This document shows positions 45,101 to 56,404 of a stretch of DNA of 64,000 nt, in pieces. The stretch's first letter is position 1. Every line of letters begins with the position of its first letter. The translations under genes were made by a program, and so were the position numbers. Source of the stretch: Mrakia gelida (taxonomy: Eukaryota; Basidiomycota; Tremellomycetes; Cystofilobasidiales; Mrakiaceae); NCBI GenBank assembly GCA_024345305.1, contig BRON01000004.1, positions 806,001 through 870,000 on the forward strand. The letters run 5' to 3'. Below the pieces are notes generated by a model that had not been told where the DNA came from, did no database searches, and saw nothing but the letters and a program-made list of their open reading frames with translations.

Positions 45101-46388
45101 TCTTCAGAACATCTGGGACGAGAAGTGGAGAGCGATGCCCGTCAAGGAGGAGCCCGTCTACGAGAGTGAGAGCGAGGAAGAGCAGGTGAACAGTGATGAT
45201 GAGAGTGAGTCACTTCTCCCCTTCGCGCGTCGAGTCGGCTTCCTTTCCTTTCGTTCTTCTCGAACGAGCTCGCTGACCTCTCCTTCTCCTTCTCCCTCTT
45301 CCGCCGCTTTTTTCAGCCATGGATCTGATCGGACAACAGATGGCCGCTCTCTCCAAGAAGCTCGACGACCTCCGATCCAAGAAGTCCGGCTCCAAGAAGC
45401 ACAAGTCCTCCTCCTTCTCCTCCCACAAAAAATCCTCGTCGTCCTCTCACCACAACACCAACAACGGAGAACCGCGACCCAAAGGATCCAACACCCACCC
45501 CAAGACCGCCAAGCACCCCAAACCTCCTCCCCCTCCCCCCGCCCCTTCGAGCAACAACAGCAACAACAACGCCTACCTCCCTCCTCCCCCTCCTCCTCCT
45601 CCCAAGGCCAAGAAGACGTCCACCGGCGGAGGATCGGGTGCTGGTGGAAGTGGGATGCCGAAGAAGGCGAAGAAGCCTAAGAAGCAGGACGAGGACTTCT
45701 CGGACGATGAAGGGAGGTCGGCGAACGTGACGATGGCTCAGAAGCAGGAGTTGGCGGATAAGATCCAGGTTGCCGATGGAGAGATCTTGAATCAGGCGAT
45801 CTTGATCATTCAGCAGAGCATGCCCCTTGGAGATGTGAGTCGTCTTTCTTTCCCTCGTTTGTTCTCGTTCTCGTCGCGTGTTCGACGAAGCGAAACGAAA
45901 AACGTCGAACTGACTTCGTCCCTCCCTCCTCTCGCAGTCCTCCGAGGAAATCGAACTCGACATCGAATCCCTCCCCGCCGCTACGGTCCTCAAGCTCTAC
46001 AACCTCGTCGTCCGAGGACCCAAGAAGCCTCGATCTCGAAAGTCCGGAGGAGGAGGCAACAAGGGTGGAACTGGAGGACTCAACAGGAAGAGCATGGACG
46101 AAGGGGTCGAGGCTGAGAGGATCAGGAAGCTGGAGGCTCAGGCGGCTGCGTTCGAGCAACCTTCGTCTTGTGAGTCGCGCGTTGAGAGGAGAGAGAGAAG
46201 GGAGGGAAAAGCGCGACGCTGACTTCGTTTTCGCCTTCGTTCGTTCGTTCGCAGCCTCCCACCAACAACCTCAGCAGCAGCAACAGCAGCAACAGCAGGT
46301 CCAGCAGCAGCAGCAACAGCAGGCGGCGGCGAGGTCGGACTCGGAGGGATCAGAGTCGGGATCGGACTCTGCTTCGGATTCGGACTAG
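42105..46388 (+). CDS. BDF1: BET-family double bromodomain protein (Bdf1-like)
   Basis: Acetyl-histone reader of the BET family. Exon 1 (42105-43403) encodes ~430 residues almost entirely of Pro/Gln/Ala repeats, ending with a basic VAKRAKVEG. A 533-nt intron follows, long for this locus. Bromodomain 1 begins QQKFFLSTVRSLKKM and has VDPIALGIPHYFQIVQHPMD, an insert with GPKPKGRTDKGK, and VWNNSVRFNGPDHL carrying the acetyl-lysine-binding Asn in FNGP. Bromodomain 2 has FPFMYPVDPIALNIPDYPKI, KRPMDLSTIRQNL and FKNCYLFNPPGTPV (Asn in FNPP). A Ser/Lys-rich linker precedes a NET (extraterminal) domain from VTMAQKQELADKIQ through DIESLPAATVLKLYNLVVRG. A Gln run and an acidic SDSEGSESGSDS tail end at the stop 46386-46388. 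The long N-terminal Pro/Gln region is unusual against the textbook Bdf1. Confidence 0.94.
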
Positions 46389-46787
46389 ACCCCCAACCCA
46401 TCTCCCTCTCCCCTTCTCTCTCTTGCCTGCTCGTTCTCTCTTCTCTCTCTCGCTCTTCTCGTCTACTCTATACCCTCTAGCTTTTAGTCCTCTCCCTCCT
46501 CTTCTCTCTCGTCTTTCTTCGTTGCTCCTTAGTCCTGTCGTTCTCTTTCTCGCGTTGAGCGTTCTCGTTGTAGTTTGCAGTTGATTACTTAACGATCTCT
46601 CTTCTCCCTCCTCTCTCTATGCTAGCTATTCCCTCTCTCTTTAGCTTTGGGCCATTTCCCTTGACTCTTGCTTTACTTTCATCCGTACGAACGAGATAAA
46701 ATAAAAAGTTGAATGAAGAGATGACGCGCGTGAGATCGGACAGCTTCGAACCACAACTATCAAGTCAACTAAACGAAACCAGCAAGG
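46389..46787. other. Gene-free spacer
   Basis: BDF1 3' flank, extremely CT-rich from 46390 to 46650, then a short AT-richer segment (AAATAAAAAG near 46698) before the hydrolase start. No gene is seen. Confidence 0.4.
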
Positions 46788-47951
46788 ATGTTCGTAAACC
46801 CTTTGATGCAGCGCCTGAGGAGCTCTATCAAACCTGCTGGTGAGTACCTCACTCACGAGTCAACGAGGGAAGGGAGAGCGAAGAAGGAACGAACGAAGCT
46901 GACCTTCTCCTCTCTCCCTCCTTCCCTCGTGTACCCGAAGTTCTCTCCTCCTTCGGACTCTTCACCTCCGGAGCTCTCACTACAACTCGACACTCCTCCA
47001 CAGCTGCGTCGGTGAACAAGTATCTCGTTAGGGAAGCTAGTCCGTCTGTGCGTAGAAGGCCAAACAGGTGGGGGGAGAAGGGAGGGAAGGAAACGAACAA
47101 GCTCGAGCTCACCTCTTTCGGTTTTGATGGTGGCTTCGACCAGGCTCCTCGAGAAGTGCCCACTCCTCTCGTCTTCCTCTCCGCCTCCAAATGGGACACC
47201 TCAGCCCAAACAGACTGGGTAGCCTGGTCAGGAATGCTCGTCCAGCAGGGCTACACCTGCATCGAGGTGGATCTCGCTCCGCCGGAAGTGATGCCTCAGA
47301 CGGGGGAGGAGTTGATGGAGACGTTTGTGGATCGTACGTCCTCCCAACCAAACGTACAAGCCCAGCTCTATCTTCAAGGCTCGCTCGCTGACTCGTTCGT
47401 GGTGTGTTGCTGTCCTTGTTTGCGTCGTCGCCCGTTTCTGCCCCCAAGAACTCTCCCAACAAATCCGCCTCTCGATGAACCCCTTCCCCCCCGTCCTCCT
47501 CGCCCACTCAGCAGGTGCTTCCCTCATCGCTCAATCCTACATCTCCTCCCACCCCTGCTCGGCCCTCTTCCTCCTTGATCCTCCGAGCTCGAACGAGGAT
47601 CCGTCTATCCCGCCGAATCTCCTCCCAAAAAACTCAAACGGAACTGGAGGGTTGACGGAGTTCGACTACGAGCCTCGCTTCCCTATCGGGGTGATGGTGC
47701 TCGGGGAGGAAGGGGAGAAGAAGTTCGAGGGGAGTAGGTTGGGGAGGGAGGGGACGGGGAGGGTGGAGTGTTTGAGGGTTGATGGGGAGGGTGGGAAGGG
47801 AGCTGTTTGGAGAGGGAATGAGGGGAGGGTGGTGAGTCCGTTCGAGTCGGTTCGCGAGGTTTGCTGGGACGAGAACTGACTTGGTTTGTCTCGTTTTTGG
47901 GTGGTTGGAAACCAGGCGCTGGAACGGTGGATGGATCGGGCTGGTATTTGA
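46788..47951 (+). CDS. Alpha/beta-hydrolase fold protein, possibly mitochondrial
   Basis: The start MFVNPLMQRLRSSIKPA is basic and Ser-rich without acids, like a mitochondrial presequence. After VNKYLVREASPS the fold begins: PTPLVFLSASKWDTSAQTDW, SGMLVQQGYTCIEVDLAPPE and EELMETFVDQLSQQIRLSMN. Next is FPPVLLAHSAGASLIAQSYI, the nucleophile elbow H-S-A-G with Ser flanked by small residues, then SALFLLDPPSSNED. The C-terminal half has FPIGVMVLGEEGEKKFEGSR and ends ALERWMDRAGI, with the stop at 47949-47951. A catalytic Asp (in LLDPP or later) and a His are not obvious. His in the last exons is scarce, so the triad may be incomplete or the enzyme may work differently. Substrate unknown; family-level assignment only. 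Confidence 0.7.
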
Positions 47952-48243
47952 TGCCTCTCCGATGCTTCTTAGCTGAAGACACGGGAGACGAAGGGGACGG
48001 CGAACGGACGACGAAAGACGCGTCTCTCTCTCTCTTTCTCGGGGTTTCGTTTTCTTCGGATCGAGAGTCGAAGAGAAGAGAAGAAAAGAAAGCGTGCATA
48101 TGTTATACGAGAATTACCGAAAGCTCGAAGAAGTGTACAAAGAAACAAACGAAACGAAACGACCCTTGAGCTCGCGACGCGTCGGTGTGACCGAAAAGAG
48201 GTCCGCTGAAGGAGGGAAGCAAGGGCGGTGGGAGGTTCGGTTC

Positions 48244-49615
48244 CTAAGGAAACGGGGGGAAGTCCTTCCCTGAGTCTGAAGTAAACGAGGAGGAAGAAGA
48301 AAAGAGTCAGCGACGAAGAGCGACATACGAGAAAAAGAGAGACGGACTCACGAGGCATCTTCAAACTCGGCGAGCCCTTCTCCACCACCTCAAACCTCAC
48401 TCGATCCTTCCACTTCTCTCTCTCATTCACCGGCACCCCCGACGAGCTCCAGAAGTCCTCCTCGATCTCGCTCGCATCCCTCCCGTCGTCTTGAACGACG
48501 AGGTCCAAGTCGCGTCGACTTCCGGGTTCCGTCACTTGCCAAAACGGGTCGGAACCGACCGCTCTCAGCCTCTCCTGATTATCGTCGATGAAGTCGTAGA
48601 CACTAGCGGTACTGGCTTGTGCGTCGCACCACCTGGAGGAGTCACAGACAACGGTGAGGGGTCCTTCGACGACGGGTGGAAGCTGGTTGATAACGCAGGA
48701 GTGAAGGACGAGGCGACGAAGGCGAGTCCAGGGTGCTTTCTCGATGTCAACCTCTGGGAAGGTAGAGGCCAAATAGGGGTGGAGGAAGGGAGGCAGGCCG
48801 AAGATCTCGACCGAGACTGGGTTGAAGAAGCGGAGGAGATACAGCATCTCGTCGAGGAAAGGCGACACTCGCTCGACCCAGTCCTTCAGGAACCCTCTGA
48901 TGCTGACGACGAGAGATCCAAGGGGGATGGGACGACCTCCTGGGAGACGATCCTTGGAGAAGACGAACTCCTTCCCCTTCTCCTCGTCCTCGTCGTCGTC
49001 TTTGTCCTGAGGAACGTCTTGGATCGCTCGCGTCGCTCCCTCCTCCTGGTCGCTCCAGTCCTCGTCAGACTCTGATTCGGACGGGTGTCCTCCTTCCGTC
49101 CTCTCCTTCTTGAGCCTCTCCTCCTCCTCGTAGCACTTCGCGTCGTCGAAGACGTCCTGACTGATGTAAAGGGTTCGGATTCGATGGAGGAAGAGGAAGA
49201 GTTCGAGCTGAGGTTGGTAAGTTTCGTCCTGGGAGTTCGGTTCGTGCAAGAACGAAGAGGGCAGTCAGCCTCAGAGACATCTGCGCGAAGCGATACGAGC
49301 ACAAAGGGAACTCACTCGCTCGCAGAAGAACAGTCGAACAGCCTGATCTCCTATCAACTCGATCTCGTCGTAGAGGAGAGGGGAGGAGAGCTCGAGGAAG
49401 GCCAAGCTGACGAGGGAGGTCTTCGCGAGCGTCGACGGATCGCAGAAGCGAAGGATCTCCCTTTTGAGTTCCATCGGGAAGTGAGGTAAAGGAGGAGATG
49501 TAGAATGGTTGCCGATGGAGGCGAGGAGAGGATGTGTGACGGAGTGCGAAGGAGAGGGAAGGAGGGAAGAGAGAGAGCGGGAGGAGAAGGAGCAGGGAGC
49601 AGAAGGAGCGTCCAT
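48244..49615 (-). CDS. F-box-like protein, paralogue 3 (intact)
   Basis: Three exons in phase: 49615-49316, 49228-48352 and 48275-48244. It starts MDAPSAPCSFSSRSLSS, then has FPMELKREILRFCDPSTLAK, VSLAFLELSSPLLYDEIEL and IGDQAVRLFFCER at the intron (phase 0, shared with the other paralogues). Exon 2 has LFLFLHRIRTLYISQDVFDD, an acidic stretch (ESESDEDWSDQEEG and DKDDDEDEEKGKE), DRLPGGRPIPLGSLVVSIRG, RRLVLHSCVINQLPPVVEGP and DQERLRAVG-like blocks. The last exon adds HSGKDFPPFP and the stop. The broken copy at 26102-27443 is its closest relative in the window. Function is unknown; substrate adaptor for SCF is a guess from the degenerate F-box. Downstream DNA (to about 48170) is also shared with the other copy. 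Confidence 0.78.
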
Positions 49616-49855
49616 TTCAACGAGCTTGAGGGAACGAGGAGGGGTGATTCTGGTACCAGGATGTAGGGGATGGATATGAGCGTCCGATCAGGCAGTCCAG
49701 GAAGTTTGGGAGGTCCTGTTCGCAATGGTCGTTCTCGAGGAAGGTGGGCGAGAGGAGGAAGGAAAAGGATGAGCTCGAAAGTGAGCTCGACCTCCCTCCC
49801 TCTCACTTAACGACCAACTCCCTCCCTCTCTTCAAATCTTCAATCACACACAGAC

Positions 49856-50774
49856 ATGACCTCCTCCTCTTCTCCTCTTCCCTACCTCCCTCTCGAAGTC
49901 AAGAACGACATCCTTCGATTCTGCGATCCCTCCACGCTCGCAAGGACGGCTCAAGTCTCCCTCGCCTTCCTAGAGCTCTCCTCCCCCATCTTGTACGAGG
50001 ACGTCCATATCCATGGCTTCGAGGGTTTGAAGCTTCTCTTCTCCAAGAGAGTGGGTTCATACGTCTCCTCATCTACATGCGTAGAGATTTTCCAGTCTGA
50101 CTTCCTCTTTGCTTCGAACGAAACAGACCCAACCTCCCTCCCTTCAAACCGCTCCCTTCCTCTCCCTCTCCCAAATTCGAGAGCTCTCCATCGACTATAC
50201 CTTCGAGGACCTCGAGCAGGACGACTACTCGGACATGGCAATCGATCGAGTACCTTCGAACTGGCCTCTGCCTGTGCCGACCCTCGAAATCTACTTTTCA
50301 AAGCCATCGATTGATCAAACCACGGCTCCGCCCCTCGAGCTCGTTCACCTCGGACCATTCCTCAACCCTCTCCACCTCATGATCGGAGCCCTCAGAGAGA
50401 CAGGAGCAAGCGTCGTATTCGATCCAACTTCGTTCTCGTCGCTCAACACAATCCTTCTTATCGAAGTCTTGGTCGCCTCCGAACCACTGGGCGAGTTGGT
50501 CGAACGAGCCGGCTGGACCCTTTCTCGCGTCACGTTTGACCTTCCTGGAGGATACCACGAAGACTTTGAGGAGTTTGTGGACTCGATGCTTCAGGATCTC
50601 CCTCTCCCAGAGCCCGCAGAGGTGCTTGTTCTGGCGCAGATCGAGGAGGACAAGGAACGAGTTCTTGAGCTGCTTCGTGCAGCGGTCGAGGATGGAGCGT
50701 TCGAGGACCCTGATGCAGTGATGGCGCAGGTAAAGGTGGAGGTTAGTGAACATCCGTTCTCGTATTATGCATGA
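49856..50774 (+). CDS. F-box-like protein, paralogue 4
   Basis: Two exons, 49856-50050 and about 50126-50774, with a GTGGGT donor and an AAACAG acceptor. It starts MTSSSSPLPYLPLEVKNDIL, then RFCDPSTLARTAQVSLAFLE and HGFEGLKLLFSKR at the phase-0 intron. Exon 2 reads SLQTAPFLSLSQIRELSIDY, an acidic EDLEQDDYSD, then HLGPFLNPLHLMIGALRETG and LVERAGWTLSRVTFDLPGGY, and ends VKVEVSEHPFSYYA. The product is about 280 residues. It is more like paralogue 1 around GFExLxxLFxSKR, and like paralogue 3 around RFCDPSTLA. It sits head-to-head with paralogue 3 across ~240 bp, and a copy of the dispersed repeat follows ~145 bp downstream. Function unknown. Confidence 0.75.
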
Positions 50775-50917
50775 CCTTCGCTGTTTGATTGAGACGACGG
50801 GCGGAGGAGGACGACGCGCGTTCTGACGAGCGAGGGAGCCCTGCTCTTGCTGTCTTCCGAGTTTCGTCAAGACTTGATGCTCGATTTACTGCCGGAACAT
50901 TGTTTCTTGATTCTATA

Positions 50918-51180
50918 GCGAACAAGAGGAGAAGTTCTATCAGGGACGCGGCGGGCCTAATGGGCTACGACGTCCCTTCCTCGGCTTTCCGACTTCCTCT
51001 TCCGCTTCCTCTTTCATTCCCAGAAAAAATGCAGTAGATACGACTTTGGTTCGATTCCGGTCTCGAGTAGTTTATTCGGCTTCCTGGGACGTGTTAGATT
51101 TTTGCTGCTGCGCTCGAGGAAGAGGTGAGTTTCGCGCCGAACTGAGAACCAGCCATCTCGACCGACGCGTCGTCGATCCG
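50918..51180 (+). repeat. Dispersed ~260-bp repeat, copy B (SINE-like)
   Basis: Matches copy A (22863-23120, - strand) along its length. The A-box-like GGGCCTAATGGGC is identical; the B-box-like segment here is GGTTCGATTCC. T-arm pairing is weak in both copies, so this is not a functional tRNA by inspection. It contains CGACGCGTCG at 51163-51172 and no ORF. Confidence 0.75.
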
Positions 51181-51575
51181 GTGCGCTCTGTGCTGCTTGA
51201 GCTGCAGAAAGAACGGGATTGGCCCTGCGAGTAAGGGAGTTTGGGAAAGGCGATGACATGAGCTGCAGGGACAGTGCTTCGGGCGTGTTCTTGAAGAGGA
51301 AGAGAGAAGAAAGGCAGCAAGACGCGTCGACGCTTTTTCCTCTCGCTCGGGCTGTTACAAGAGAGGGCAGATAGATAGATCTAAGTATGCGAGCAAAGTA
51401 GCAAAACCCTGAATGACCGAAAGTGAGTGTGAGGACTAAGGAGAGTGACGGTCTGAGGGAACCAAGTGATGATCAAAGAAAGAAGAGCAAAAACGAAACG
51501 ACCTGAGCAGATACAACGAACGAGAAGAAGGGGTAAAAGTAGAGGAGAAAATGGGGTAGAGGGGAGAGTTTTGGC
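51181..51575. other. Gene-free stretch after repeat copy B
   Basis: 3' flank of the - strand subtilase. It has GACGCGTCGACGC near 51318 and a short ATAGATAGAT run near 51370. No gene is seen. Confidence 0.4.
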
Positions 51576-54500
51576 TTAGGCCTGGTTGACGGTGATGACG
51601 GGGGAGAGCCAAGATTCTGCACGAGGGAAGATGAGACGAGGGGAGGCCGGGAAGATGGTCAGCAAGACTTTGTGGGTAAAGCGACGAGAGGGAGGAGGAG
51701 ACGGTGTACTCACCGAACTCGAGGTCGGAAGCGATCATCTGAGCCCTGAAGAGAACCTTGTAGTCCCCGTTGGGGACCTTGGATCCGTCGCTGAAGAAGA
51801 ACCCTTCGTCGGCGTTCGAGATCGAGAAGTAGTTGTAAGGGTTGTCGTCGTCGACGGGAGAGTTTCGGTAAGCGTATTGCTCCTACGAATCAGGATTGAA
51901 GGAGAGAGAGAGAGAAGTCAGCTCAAACGTCGAAAGAAGGGAAGAAGGATCAGAAGACGAGCGACGCACGGAGGAGAGCGATCCGACGATAACAGCAGGG
52001 ACAGGATCCGCTCGTCGCAAGACCTTGTGCATCTTGTTGGCCTGGAAGTGTCTCTTTAGGATCGAGGGAGTGAAGGTGGTGTCGGCGGGAACGAGATCGA
52101 TGAGGAGGGAGGGAGAGGAACCGAGGGAGTTGTAGATGATCGCGAGACTGTCTCCGTTGGCGAAGGTGAGGGTTTGAGGGGCCTCGATGAAGTTGCCGTT
52201 TCCGTCAATGATAGCAGGGAGCTTGGCGTCGAACAGATCGGAGGAGCTGAGAGCGAGGAAAGGAGAGAGAAAAGGAGAGTCAGTTCGATAAACGAGCGGA
52301 CGCGTCGCGAGATGTTGAGAGACAGGACTCACGTGTCGAGGATGGGGTAGTCGGTCCTCAAGCTGGCGGCGACTCCGGCATAAGGAATGGTGTACCTCTC
52401 CGAGACGTCCGCGCTCTCGACCATAACGAATCCCTGGAAGATTTAGAGGAAAAGCGACTAGTCAGTTCGAATCTCCTCACGCAAACTGACTGGAGAAGTG
52501 AGCTGCTTACAGAGTAGATGGGAACGGTCTTGGGGTCAAGACCAGTAGGAGCGGTGAAGGTGACAATGACGTCGACAGAGGCTCCAGCAGCGACGGTGAC
52601 GAAGGTTGAAGAGAAGACAACGGACGCGTCTCCAGCGACGAGGGGAACGACGTCGTTGACCTGGACTCCGTTCTGTAAGAAGTCGCAGCGAAGAGAGAAA
52701 TTGTCAGTACACGCTTTACGTCACGAGAAGCGAGCGATACTACTCACGTTCCCGAAGGTCAAGGCAGCAGCAGCGGGCAAGTTGCTGAGTCGGTACGAGA
52801 CTGAGGCGGTTCCGACGTTCGAGATGGTGATGGTAGACGTCTTGAGACCGTTCTCGGTATCGTTGAGAGCAATCTCGGAAGGGGAGATGACGGTCTTGAA
52901 TCCCACGACGGCGGCGTAAGCGTCGACGAGTCCAGCTCCCTGCTGAGCGACGGTGTTGAGCTGAGATCCTCCGACCGAGGTGGCGATGGGGACGGCAGTG
53001 TTCTGGAGGATGTTTCGGATGGCCTCAGGGTCCATCTTCCCGTTCTGACCGATGAAGAGAGCGACGACTCCAGAGATGAAGGGAGCCTGAGGGAGAGAGG
53101 ACGAAGAGGATTGAGCTCGAGACGCGACGAGCAGAAGAGTTTGAGGTGAGAGACGACGACTTACGGCCATGGAAGTTCCAGAGAGGACGGCGTAAGAGCC
53201 CTTGGCAACGGGGTAGGTAGACTGAGGGAGAAAGAAGGAAGGCGAAGGTCAGCGAGGTGTCAGAGTCGACGAGGAGAAACGAAACCACTCACGAGAACGT
53301 TTCCTCCGGGAGCACCGATCTGAGAATGTTGAAAGCAGATCAGTGACTGACGAACTATATCGAGTCAAGATAGAGAGAAGGCTTACCTGAGGCTTGATGC
53401 TGAAGAACGAAGAGCAAAAGGAGGGTCAGTCAAAACGAACTCGAACGAGACGAGACGCGTCGAGCTCGAATCAAACGTACAAGGCATCGGCCGTGATTCC
53501 GTAGGAGGTGAAGTCGGAGACCAGCCCTCCGGTAGCGGTGTTGGGAGAGTTGTAGTAGGTGTCGGGGAAGCCTGGGTAGAAAGGGGGATGCGAACGCTGA
53601 GCGACGAAGACAAGAAAATCAAGGAGGGAAGCGAGAAATGAAAGCTCACTGATGGTCACAGTCGGGTCAGCGGCGACAGCAGCAGCGATAGCCTGTCCAT
53701 CGACGTCGGTGATAACGGCTTGCTGGATGGGGACTGTTCCGATGTCGGCAGAGACTGAAGAGAGCGAAGGCAATGAGTCAGCGATGAAGGAGCGCGCGAG
53801 GGCTCCAAGACAAGATCATCGAACTCACTAGTCGCACCGGCGACGTTCTGGAGGACACGAGATGGTGAGAGGTCAGTCAAGCTTCACCAGCTCGAGATAA
53901 AAGAGCGAGACTCACGTTGTAGATGATCATGATCTCGGCTCCAGCACTGGAAAGAAAGGAGCGGACGAGGTCAATCTCAGTTCAAGGTTCGACGTGACGA
54001 AGGCGACGAGAGGACTCACTCAAGTACGTTCTGAGCCTTGATGGCGAACGAGCAGGTTCCCCTCTTGACGAGAGCAACCTTTCCAGTGAGATCGGTCCCA
54101 GCAGGGTAAGCAGCACACGCGTCGTTGGCGACGGTAGTGTCGGGGGAGGAGACAAAGATTTCGTACTCTCCGGCGGCGACGATCGCAGGAGAGCCGGTCA
54201 AGAAGTAAGGCCCGTCGCCGTTAGAGAGGACAGCGGCGAGAGCAGGGGTGATCGTGCTGAGGTGGAGAAGAGGGGACGATTAGAAGGAGTTGACCTCGAA
54301 CGTGAGTGAAGGCCGAAAGTCAAACTCACTTGTCGATGGACGAGACGGCGATGACTCCGCTTCCGATAGCGGGAGAGGAGGTGTAGAAGAGTCCTAATCA
54401 AAGCGAAGTACCGAGCGAAAAAGGCGGGTCAATCAACGGAAGAGAAGACGCAACGAGCGACGAAGTGAAGACGACGAACCTGAGGCTCCCGAGTTACCAG

Positions 54501-56404
54501 CAGAGACGGACTGAGAGCGGCACAGAAACAGACTGATATCAGCCCATTGACTCAAATGCTCAACATCACTGCTGGCCAGATCGGAACTCACAAGGACGAC
54601 TCCAGCAGCCGAAAGACGAGTCGCGACCAAAGCCTCTCCGTCGGTAGTGAAGGCGGCTCCTCCTCCAATGGAGATAGAGATGATGTCGGCGCCGTCAGCG
54701 TAGGCCTGAAGCATGGCCTCGATGATGATGGAACTCTGAGTTGATCCCTCGCATCCGAATACCTGTGAGAAAAGATGCGAAGAAAGGACGTGCCAGATCG
54801 TGTCGTCGTTCGACGTCCTCTATCTCCGACAGCTGATGTCGATGAGTCGACAGAGCAAGCTTCTTAGAAAACCTACTCACCCTGTAGGCGAAGAGAGTGG
54901 CCTGAGGAGCGACTCCGGTCTGACGAAAACGAAAGAGGGAGAAGAGGCGCGTCGAAGTCAGCTCAGGTCGACTTCGATACGTCGAAGAGGTTGAAGTCCA
55001 CTCACGAAGTTGAGAGGGTTGAAGTCGGCCCCGATGATACCTGAGACGTGAGATCCATGACCAGCGCAATCCCTGAAAAAGACCAGAGTGAATGGAGATC
55101 GAAAGTCAGCGACGAAGCGACACGAGACGAGCGAGAACGAAACGAGCGAAGACAAGGGCGACGCACATGGGATCGTTGTCGGGGACGAGAGCTCCAGTAC
55201 CAGTGAAAGCATCTCCGACCTAAGAGAGCGCGAAAGAGGAGAGGACGAAGGAAGAACCGCGAAGAAAGAAGAGGAGTTGGTTCAGCCTCGAGTCGATCTC
55301 ATCGAGCTCGCTCGTTCCTCCGAAACAAAGACCAAGAAAGAGTTCACCACTCACGTAGTCGTACCCCTTAGCGACCTTGCACCCAGCTCCACTGTATCAC
55401 CAAAAACAAGGGAAGAGAGCAAAAAGAGCGCGTCAGTTTTGCGGACCAGTTCGACGAAAGTTCGCAGGTCGGACGAGACGAGGTCAACTTACAAGCACCC
55501 GTTTCCCAAGGCAGGGTTGGTGTAGTCGGTTCCAGTATCAATGACAGCGACGTTCACACCCTTTCCATAGATCCCCATGTTGTGCAGCTTGTCCACACCG
55601 GTCATCTGGTGGGTAGAGCTTTTTTGAAGAACGAAAGGAAAAGACGCGTCGACGGGGTCAGTTCAGCTCGATCGTTCGCGACGCCTCCTTCGATTCTTCT
55701 TCTTCGCCCAAGTCGGGGGGAGGGAAAGAGGAGTAGAGGAGCTCACAAGGTATCGGTAGGGTTGGTAGCTCCTACGTCTCCAACGGCGTTGACTCCATGG
55801 ACGGGTTCAGGTCGAGGGACGAGCTTGTTGGGGAAGACGGAGACGACCGACTCGAGGGCTTCGACTTTGGCGAGGTCCTTTTTTGAAGGAGGGAAGGGAA
55901 GGGAGAGGTTCAGATTTTGAGCTTGTTGAGAGGTGGGAGGGATATGGAGTTGATAAGGGGGAGAGTAACCTCGTCAGACATAGAGACGGAAGCTCCGGTG
56001 AAGATCCCGTTCACGTCCCAGGCCTTGTCGAGCGTGTAAGGAACGGCAGCTCGCTTCATGGTCTCGTGGAAGTGTGAGTGGGCGTCCTGTATGCAGCGAA
56101 GAACGAAGGAAAGAAGTAGAGAGAGTCAGTTCAAGATCCAAAGCTAAGGAAGAGGCTCGAGAAAAGGGAGGGGGAAAAGGAGGGGAAGGGAGGGGAGGGG
56201 AAGAGAGGAGAGGGAGGGAAAAGGCGAGCTCACGGCACCATCTCGTCGACCGAGTCCTCCAGCAGTCTTGAGCTCGACGATGTAAGATCCAGGGATGACT
56301 TCCGAGTGAGATCCAGAGTTGACTTTGGAGTTGAGAGTAAATTTGGCGGCGCTGGCGAGCGAGGCGGACGCGAGGAGGGCGAGAGAGGTGAGGGTGAGTC
56401 GCAT
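51576..56404 (-). CDS. Secreted subtilisin-like serine protease (S8) with PA domain
   Basis: The ATG at 56404 begins MRLTLTSLALLASASLASA, a clean signal peptide. A propeptide/I9-like region with GSYIVELKTAGG and VVSVFPNKLV follows. Catalytic blocks are VNVAVIDTGTDY (Asp, near 55.54 kb), DCAGHGSHVSGIIGADF (His, near 55.06 kb), SISIGGGAAFTTDG and SAGNSGASGLFYT (oxyanion Asn), and SGTSMAAPFISG (Ser, near 53.17 kb). Between His and Ser lies a protease-associated insert (LTGKVALVKRGTCSFAIKAQ, MIIYNNVAG). After the catalytic domain come beta-rich Fn3/DUF1034-like segments (TASVSYRLSNLPAAAALTFG), and the protein ends SWLSPVITVNQA. The architecture matches the large extracellular Vpr/PrtS-type subtilases of fungi. 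About twenty introns. Likely a nutrient-acquisition protease; regulation is not visible. Confidence 0.92.
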
